A stretch of 64,000 nucleotides of DNA, taken from Euwallacea fornicatus. Its lineage: Eukaryota; Arthropoda; Insecta; Coleoptera; Curculionidae. Below the pieces are notes generated by a model. That model made no database searches. It was not told where the DNA came from and saw nothing but the letters and a program-made list of their open reading frames with translations. A program made the position numbers and the translations under genes. Positions 56,926 through 64,000 of the stretch are shown here, piece by piece. Location: the NCBI RefSeq assembly GCF_040115645.1, contig NC_089566.1, forward strand, positions 1,302,001 to 1,366,000. The letters run 5' to 3'. Every line of letters starts with the position of its first letter. The stretch's first letter is position 1.

Positions 56926-58579
56926 CATTTAAACTGCACTAAGTAGTCTTTTGTGTCAAAAATTTAACTAGTTTCGGTAAAATTTTTTAGTGACGTTCAC
57001 AATGTGGTTCTCACATTAGATTTAGGATTTGCGGCATTAAAAACTGTCGTTCTTCTTGTGTATCTTTTTTGCTCCCTGTAATGTCCCCTTAGGCTCCGCC
57101 TATGCAATACGCTGTCTTAGTAAATTGCCCTCGGATGACCATATGTTGGAAACTTATTATTTTCCTATAAGGGTTCCCTTACGTAAAGAAACTTTCACTC
57201 CTTTACCCTTATCAGAACAAAAGTCTAAGTACGTACTCATTTGGCAAAAAAATGAGGAAAACTGCAATTACCCGTAAATTCTCATTTTGCCGTTCTTTTA
57301 AAACGTCGCGGTTTAAAGATTTAGAAAGTTACCAACTATGGATTACCTTGTTAATTGCCAAAACCCGGGGTACGCCTATGGATACCGACCCCCACATGCT
57401 GGTACTGGAAATACCCTGAAGCTAGTAACGGGAGGTTGGAGTCAGTGAGATCGTAGATATATAGAGTCCATGCAGCTCTGAAAGTTTTTCCCAGCATTCT
57501 CTTTTGAACAACTACTTAATGTCAAAAATCATTTATTCTTTAAATTTGGGAACGTATAAGGTGTGTGTGTCAAAATCGGAGCAATAAAGATCTACCAAAA
57601 GTGTTCCCTAGTTATGTCTCCCGAAGTTCCATTACATCTCCATAAATAGAAATAATTTCAGTTTTTTGCTAAATTACATATACTGTTTTTGAAATTACTC
57701 ACAATAACACAGAAATTATTACAATACATTTTAACTGATTTGAATACTTGGTACCGTCGATCGGTACCGCAGGTAGAGAAGTAATATTTTCCATGCAAGA
57801 TAATATCGAAATTGGTCGAAACAGCATTCCATTGCAAAGGAAAATAAACAATAAAAAATTCACATGCTATATATATTTTTTCGAGCACCATAGAAATTCA
57901 TTAGCTTGATAAATATTTGCTTCAGCGATTACCGCATCTTTTCTTTCTATGGTGGTCTCGACAAATAATAAGTTAATGGATAATAAGTTGATTTATTACT
58001 ACAATTTCCTAATCATCAGACGTGTTTGAATAAGAAAATCTTAGGCTCAACGTCATCAAAACACTGACAGGAAAAGTGAATTTAGGACGGTCAAGGATGA
58101 CCAATTCGATAATACCACAGTGAAATGTAACAAATGAGGCACCAGAATCTTGAGAATGTAAATCCCTTTTACTGTTTAAGATATTTTAGAAACTGGCTCT
58201 GTGCAGTGAAGGGTTGAAAAGAGCACAATGAATTCTATATGAAAATTGTGTTCCCTCAATAACAAAATCGACGTATTCTTGTGTTTAAAAAAAATTGGTC
58301 CGTTTTAAGATAATAGAGGAAGAAAGCTTTCAAGTTGACACCCTGTATAAATAGGCCGAGACAAAGCGAACTCCTAAACTGAGCCTTTGCACGAACACAC
58401 ATAAAATTCGAAATGTTTCTTTTAACAAATCTTTGTTAATATATATGTAGGATCCAGCAGCCAAATCAACCACCCTGTACATAGTTTTTAATTGTATTGC
58501 ATTGTGTATTCTGATCAGGTCGAGGCTCTATCAGAACGGTGGTAGATTGTAAATTGAGTTAGGGTTAAGTTGTTGTTAA
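56926..58579. other. No recognisable gene; orphan element ends
   Basis: Outward ends TTGACACCCTGTA (58347) and ACCACCCTGTA (58479) lack inverted partners in view. The 57300-57480 part is somewhat less AT-rich. No coding motif. Confidence 0.4.
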
Positions 58580-59320
58580 TGAGATGACGCGCCCCTTTGG
58601 CACGCCCATGGTAGACTTTGGTCGGTGCGTGTGAACTCCCGCCAAGTTACTTTGTCGGCACGGGCATTACTTATGATGAGCTTCGTCGGCCCTTGTGATG
58701 CAGACGCAATTACCGCCGACGAAGGACTTCTTATCAGCTTCAGCACCACGATCTACCGCGACGGGTAGTGCACGTGGCGTCGATGGCACCCCCAACCAGG
58801 ATACGCCCACGGCGCGCCGCCAGAGGGTTTGGTATTTAAGACTTTCCCGAAGACGGGGAGTTCTTATGCCGACGAAGAAAGAGGAGTCCGACGGACAGAA
58901 GAGGGCGGAAGAACACCACGTCGGCGGGGTAACTTTAGTCAAAAGAAACGGGAGGTATCAAACCCCTCGTCGGACAGGCAGGAAAAGCCGATAGTTCCTC
59001 TCAACTCTGCTAGCTCTCAGAAGAAAAACGAAAGCGCGATCAAGGAAATGGAAAGTAAAAATTCGAAATCCTTTGCAACACGGGTTTTTTTGTGGGTGAA
59101 ACCTCACACAAGCTGGTTGCACGGGTACCAGTGTCATCTTCCGCTAAGATTTTTTTATCCCCGGGATCGCCCCCCCTCCCCCGAAAAAAAAGGGGAGGGG
59201 GGTACTTATTCTATTCCCACTCCGATTCCTGCTGATATTCGATTTTATTTCAAAGTGAAGGCAAAAGCCGCGTCCACCCTCATAAACGCAGCTTTGAATC
59301 ATACCATAGACTAACGGAAT
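58580..59320. other. GC-rich block, possible retrotransposon 5' region
   Basis: This is among the most GC- and CpG-rich parts of the window. It is open in two plus-strand frames (58695-58994 and 58829-59314) that are rich in Arg, Lys, Ser and Glu (for example KKEESDGQKRAEEHHVGG; SASSQKKNESAIKEMESK). Such composition is common in ORF1 of non-LTR elements, and also in disordered host proteins. No zinc knuckle, RRM or other domain was seen. A C-rich/G-rich patch at 59170-59202 is self-complementary. Confidence 0.3.
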
Positions 59321-60120
59321 GAAAACCTACATTTATAAATTAACCAGGAACTGGTGCAAAAGGCCGTAAAGTAATCCATAGAAGCCAATTTAAATGTATT
59401 TCTATTCACTTTTAAAAATGTCTCTGCAATAAAAATCAAATTTTGTAGCAAATAAAAATTCTAATAATGAGATGATTACGTGTCACTTAGCAAATTTTCC
59501 TGATTTTTCACGTATCTCATATAATAACTATATGGACATTTTGATCCTGCGTTCCTTCCAGGAAATGCAATTAAGGATGCATTTAATAAAAGCTTGTGAG
59601 ATAATGAATTGATAAAAATTAAGAGTTCATTAAACGGAGGATACAGCCGCTAAAAATCATTTTAACCCGACTCCAAACGTGATTTATGTTGCTATGAGAA
59701 GAGGCCTAATTCAATACAATAAAAAAAAATGGCTAGAAAAATATAACGATGAATTTTTTTGCAGAACACTTCAGTTACTTTGGCTTTAAAAGCAAAATTA
59801 CAAATTCTGAAAAAACCATTTGGGCAACTCTGCGAGATTTTTTAAATTCTTTTAGTGACATTACTTTCACAAAAAATTAAGGTTTGTAGATATTTGAGAA
59901 TCGAGTTTGGCACTTAAAAATACGATGTTCACCCTGTACATAATTTCCGTAAGTCATAAATTTCGTGTGCTACATTAACACAACAGTAAAATTTCGCTTA
60001 TTATTTGTAGCAGAAGGGCCTGTATCTTATGTCGTCACTTCCCCTTTCGGGGTGGAAGATACTTTACGACACAGTAAAGAACCAAAAAGTTGCCAACAAT
60101 GATATGACCTTGAAAGTTTA
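59321..60120. other. No recognisable gene
   Basis: AT-rich, with an orphan outward end GTTCACCCTGTA at 59938. Confidence 0.45.
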
Positions 60121-61702
60121 TACAGGGTGTGACATAAATAGGGGGTTTCTTCTTAACACGACGTAGACCTCAAAAAACTAAGCAATATTTTTATATAACG
60201 TTTTTTGGACATCTCAAAAACGACCGAAACATGCGCCTACGAAAGTTTTAATAAGTGTTACATCTTTAGCTACTACTCACCCCAGGACTGGCTTCAAAAG
60301 GCGTTCGAAATTGTCTCCATTTGTTCCATTTGCACAAACTGCTGTTAGACGAGGTGGTTTTCCTGTAATTAATTCTGCAGCGTTTTCCATCCGTTCACGC
60401 GATTCTTTCACCGTGTTAATTTCACTCGTAAACGCTAAACTTTTCACGTAACCCCACAAATGAAAAAAAATCACATGGATTAAGGTCTGGTGATCTTGCG
60501 GCCATCTTATTGGTCCGTCGCGACTTGTCCACCTGTTAGGAAATTGATCGTTTGAAAAGTCCCGCACTTCGCGCCTAAAATGAGGTGGAGCACCGTCATG
60601 GAAAAATCATATAGATTGTCTAACATTCAAAGGCACATTTTCAAGAAGTTCAGGCATGTTATGTTCCAGAAAACGGAGATAGTTTAAGCCCGTTATTTGA
60701 TTTGGAAGACAAAGAGGTCCGATAAACGTGCTATTAACCATGCCGGTCCAAACATTTAAAGGAAATCTCTGCTGGAAATTAGTTCGGCGAATAGCGTGAG
60801 GATTTTCCATTGTCCATACGTGCGTATTTGGAAAATTATTTATTCCCTTAAGGGTAAAAATTGATTCTTCCGTTACCAGAATAAACTTAAGGAAATTTTC
60901 ATTAGGAGCGGTTTCCTGTAGAAGTCACTGAAGCATTCTCTTGGGAGATGGTCTTGTGGCATTAACGCTTGAACTCGTTGCACGTGATAGGGATAAAGCT
61001 GGTTTTCATTTAAAGTTCTCCACACTGCTGTGTGAGATGTAGGAACTTGCTCAGCGATTCTTCTAGTTTTGGTAGTTGGATTGTCCTGAACGAAATCTAA
61101 AACATGTTCCTTAATGAGTGCCATTCTAGGTGGCCTAGGTCTTCCAGCATGTCCATCATGCATTCTTGTTAGATTTCCGGTTTCAAGAGCTCTTCCAACA
61201 AGACAAACAAATCTACGGGCTCCAGGATGATGTTTTTCCGGAAAGCACTCAGCACACAACCGCGAAGCTACTACGGCATTCCGGTGACGCTTCCCGCATA
61301 TCACCAATATGTTCACTAATTCGCGATTCGAGTAATTATAGTCCTTTGTCAATTTGATAGTGTCAATAGTGATTGTTTATCGAAAGAACACCTGGAGCTG
61401 AACTTCACGACTGATTTTTAAGCGGCGCGGATAAATTGCATAAAAACAGTAAACATTAAATGTTTTTTTGCGTGTTTGCAATAGCTGATAATTTTTTGTG
61501 GGACATTCCATTTCCTTTACATTGAATTACTCTTTTATGCAGGAATGGATTTAGATTTTATACAAAAATCTATTAAAACTCATACGCGCGTATTTCGTTT
61601 TTCTTTTGAGATTTCGAAAAAATGTTATATAAAAATGTCGCTTAGTTTTTTTAGGGCCACGTCGCATTCAAAGTAAAACCCCCACTTATGTTACACCCTG
61701 TA
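60121..61702 (-). mobile_element. Near-complete IS630-like element (DUF4817 type)
   Basis: TACAGGGTGTGACATAAATA at the left and the inverse of TACAGGGTGTAACATAAGTG at 61702 begin TIRs of about 135 bp (inner shared words AAAACTAAGC, ATTTTTATATAAC). TA flanks both sides. At 1582 bp with a full-length transposase region in the interior, it is the most complete IS630-like element in the window and a likely autonomous-type reference for the deleted derivatives. Confidence 0.9.
60277..61352 (-). pseudogene. IS630-like transposase with DUF4817 HTH, nearly complete
   Basis: The N terminus is open for 160 codons (61352 to 60873): NRELVNILVICGKRHRNAVV and ECFPEKHHPGAR (DUF4817 HTH, residues about 8-60), a GRPRPPR hook-like linker, TKTRRIAEQVPTSHTAVWR (second HTH) and LYPYHVQRVQALMPQDH. 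After a frameshift come LVTEESIF (first catalytic site, with Glu where SDE/TDE is usual), MENPHAIRRTNFQQRFPLNV, a premature stop, FFHDGAPPHF (second Asp), FPNRW and, after another frameshift, ARSPDLNPCDFFF (third Asp), ending near 60277. About 360 codons in total, the usual family length. At least two frameshifts and one stop inactivate it. Confidence 0.85.
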
Positions 61703-63348
61703 TATATAATACGGAACGTAACTTTGTAAGGAAGGCCTTTTTTTCAACAAAACTGGTAGCTTCATGTCGAAAAAAATATATTACATTGGCATTCAGAGCT
61801 TTGATATCGTCGGCAATTGATATGTTCTTTCTTCATGTTAATTTATTACTTTTCTTGCGATTTGTTCTAGGCCGTGGCGATAGTTAGAAAAACACCTCTT
61901 TATTATGTTATATACATGTAAATCCAATATGGCGTCTATGGGAAAATTCGCGATTGAGAGTCAGTGGGAAAAATCTCGAAGGAGCATAAAAAATCTGTTA
62001 ATGCCACCACAAGGAATGTCGGTACCCGAAACTTTCTCGGATGGACTTGGGTTGCTGACCATTCAAATGCGGCACTCTTCGTAATTTACTCGTCATCCTA
62101 GCGGTCACCCTTTCAATTTCGAACCTACGTTTAAATATTACGAAAAAGTTTTGTTAACAAAGGAAAATTGTGCGGGGAACGCATCGAAATTATACTGTTT
62201 AGTGAAAGTCTCATGGCCAAAATTGATCAAAACATTAACTTCGATAATTCCCGACAGCATACCCGTGGTGCAGGAAACGTTAATGTGCCAATAATTACAT
62301 ACCTTCGAGTCCTACTTACCTAATGAATAAAAAATGGGTGTTTTTTTGCTTTTTAATTCGATAAAATATATGGCAACCTGTTAAAAAAAAAAAGTATTTT
62401 TTCGGTAATTATCGTTTTGTTTTAAGCGCATTTTTCAAATAACATTTTCAATTTGTACACTTTGAGATAAAGCAATTCTTGATGAAGAGTTTTTATTGTT
62501 CAGGAATAATAGGTACCTACATAATAACGCGCTTTAAAAAACCATTGATGTTGATCTGTTGATATCCGTGGCAACTGAAGTCTGCAATTTGACATAATAA
62601 TAGTGTGCAAAATGCAATTTGGTTTGGTCTTGATCTTAACGGTTACACTACTCGGTTCGACGGATCTAATGTCTTTATGTCTATCTCAAATCTCGGAGGT
62701 ATGGGTTGATGTATTGCCGCAACGAAGGTGTTTTTTCAAACCGGAATATTTAAGCATTACTCTGCTATGAGTAAAAAGAGACTTTACGCATTAAAATCTG
62801 CAGGAAAAGTCGAACAAAAAGTCACCGTTTTTAGCATGCTTACAAGCTAGAGTGATACATAATCGTTAAATATCACAATGGGCCAACTAAAAACTACGTG
62901 TTTCCAGCAAAGTTTTTGAAATGTCCGATTGAGCAAATGCGGGGTGTCCATTTGAGAACCCTTCGGAGGCCTGCGAGTTTAGTTGCGATTTTGGGAAAAG
63001 ATCGTTTGCATGGATGAATTTGAGAGTAATGATGGTGAAGCTTGGAACTCGTGGCTATCCAACAGGGTGTCCCAAAAAAGCGGGCCGCCATGAAGCGTTT
63101 TTTTTTTCTTAATGGGACAACTTGCATTTTTGTCACGTGAGAGAATCGTCACTTGACTCTGCGTTACTTCCTAAACTTTCTTTTGGTCGCGGAATGCAAT
63201 GATTCAAAGCTGTGACGTTCTAAAAGACATTTCTAGTGCCCGATAAAAAAATGAATATGGCTGTTAAGTTAGATTTTAATAATCTTAGGGCGAATTCTCG
63301 CATAAGATCTCCTTAGCAGACACGAATGGTAATTTGGCCAAAAACAAA
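61703..63348. other. No recognisable gene
   Basis: AT-rich. CAGGGTGTCCCAAAAAAGCG at 63063 is a left-type end without a clear partner, followed by a T run and AATGGGACAA that could be a collapsed inverse. Confidence 0.4.
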
Positions 63349-64000
63349 TACAGGGCGTTCAAAACGCAACTTTAATTATCACCATTCCAACTTCAATTTT
63401 CTTTATTTTTTCACATAGGATGGAGAGCTTCTTTATGACGTAAAACGATGAAAAATTTAAATTTCCACCATTTTGGTATAAAATAATATCTATTCATCTC
63501 AAATATTAATGGAATTATTAATTATTTTGGAGAGAACTGCATTCATAGCTACGTGCGTTAATGTTAAATAACGCGTTGCTATGGTTTCGGTGCTTTTCTG
63601 TTTCAAATTTTGACAGCTCATTTACAGCTTTCTGTTCCTTCGAAATTTGGTTATTTTAAAACCGGAAATCAAAATTAAATAAACCCAACAAGAACTTATT
63701 GTTATTGTGATTTTTGTAATTGGTTCATGTGATGAAAATATGTGGTTTACTAGCGTATCTGGGACAAGCACAACAATTTTCTAATAGATTATATTCTCCT
63801 GTGAGGAGCCTGGAAAATCCAAAGGGGCGTGTTAAATGAACAGGAAGTCGGAACAAGAGAGCCTTAGGAGCATTAGCCGATCATGGTTTTGCCAGCAGTA
63901 GAAAAAAACCCAACCATTAGAGTTAAAAAAATTAGTTAAGAGGTTAATGAGCTGTCAACACTTAAAACAGAAAGAGCCCGAAACTATGGCAACGCATGAT
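63349..64000 (+). mobile_element. IS630-like element, truncated by the window edge
   Basis: TACAGGGCGTTCAAAACGCA at 63349 looks like a left TIR. About 330 bp further in, the plus strand reads TQQELIVIVIFVIGSCDEN, then in another frame LGQAQQFSNRLYSPVRSLEN and a TGSRN block, the order of a DUF4817-like HTH (ELxxIVxxxGxCxxN ... RF ... R-x-L-x-N ... TGS). Stops and frame changes mark it as decayed. The catalytic part and right TIR would lie beyond 64000. Confidence 0.4.

Noticed and set aside
1..64000. CRISPR arrays, rRNA, tRNA or bacterial operons
   Set aside because: None seen: no regularly spaced direct repeats of the right size, no rRNA words and no ribosome-binding-site gene arrangement.

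Overview
The window looks like repeat-rich, AT-rich non-coding DNA from an insect (or close arthropod) nuclear genome. Supporting this are many mariner/Tc1/IS630-type DNA transposon relics, a jockey/CR1-like non-LTR retrotransposon family, trinucleotide microsatellites, and the very frequent TACAGGGTG...CACCCTGTA element ends known from insects. There is no operon structure and no bacterial-type gene. I found no intact host gene and no intact transposase. Almost every open frame that can be recognised is a decayed piece of a mobile element. The order of the insect cannot be told from this sequence.

Layout: 0-3 kb holds a BESS-motif gene fragment, a retrotransposon 3' end and a dead mariner. 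4-12 kb holds two IS630-like deletion derivatives with long terminal inverted repeats (TIRs), a retrotransposon tail inserted with a 10-bp target duplication, a decayed multicopy arthropod transposon-type gene, and another IS630-like transposase. 12-17 kb is mostly unrecognised, with microsatellites and one TATA-type promoter candidate. 18-25 kb has a C-half IS630-like element, a dead mariner, a CpG- and CCAAT-rich island, and a mariner nested inside another mariner. 27-37 kb has three more IS630-like transposase relics, a second retrotransposon 3' end and two foldback elements. 39-49 kb has a Tc1-like element, two further mariners of the family seen at 22.5 kb (one split by a retroposon with a 15-bp target duplication) and an element carrying only an HTH domain. 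50-64 kb has a small MITE, three C-half IS630-like elements, another IS630-like relic, the best preserved IS630-like element (60121-61702), and a partial element running off the right edge.

Main unusual pattern: several IS630-like elements with long TIRs carry only one half of the transposase. Two keep only the N-terminal helix-turn-helix (DUF4817-like) part as an open frame. Five keep only the C-terminal catalytic part. These may be ordinary deletion derivatives, but HTH-only proteins could bind TIRs and repress transposition. A second notable pattern is a 3' hairpin shared by three retrotransposon tails with a compensatory base change, which points to a conserved RNA structure. All family assignments come from reading motifs by eye; no search was run.
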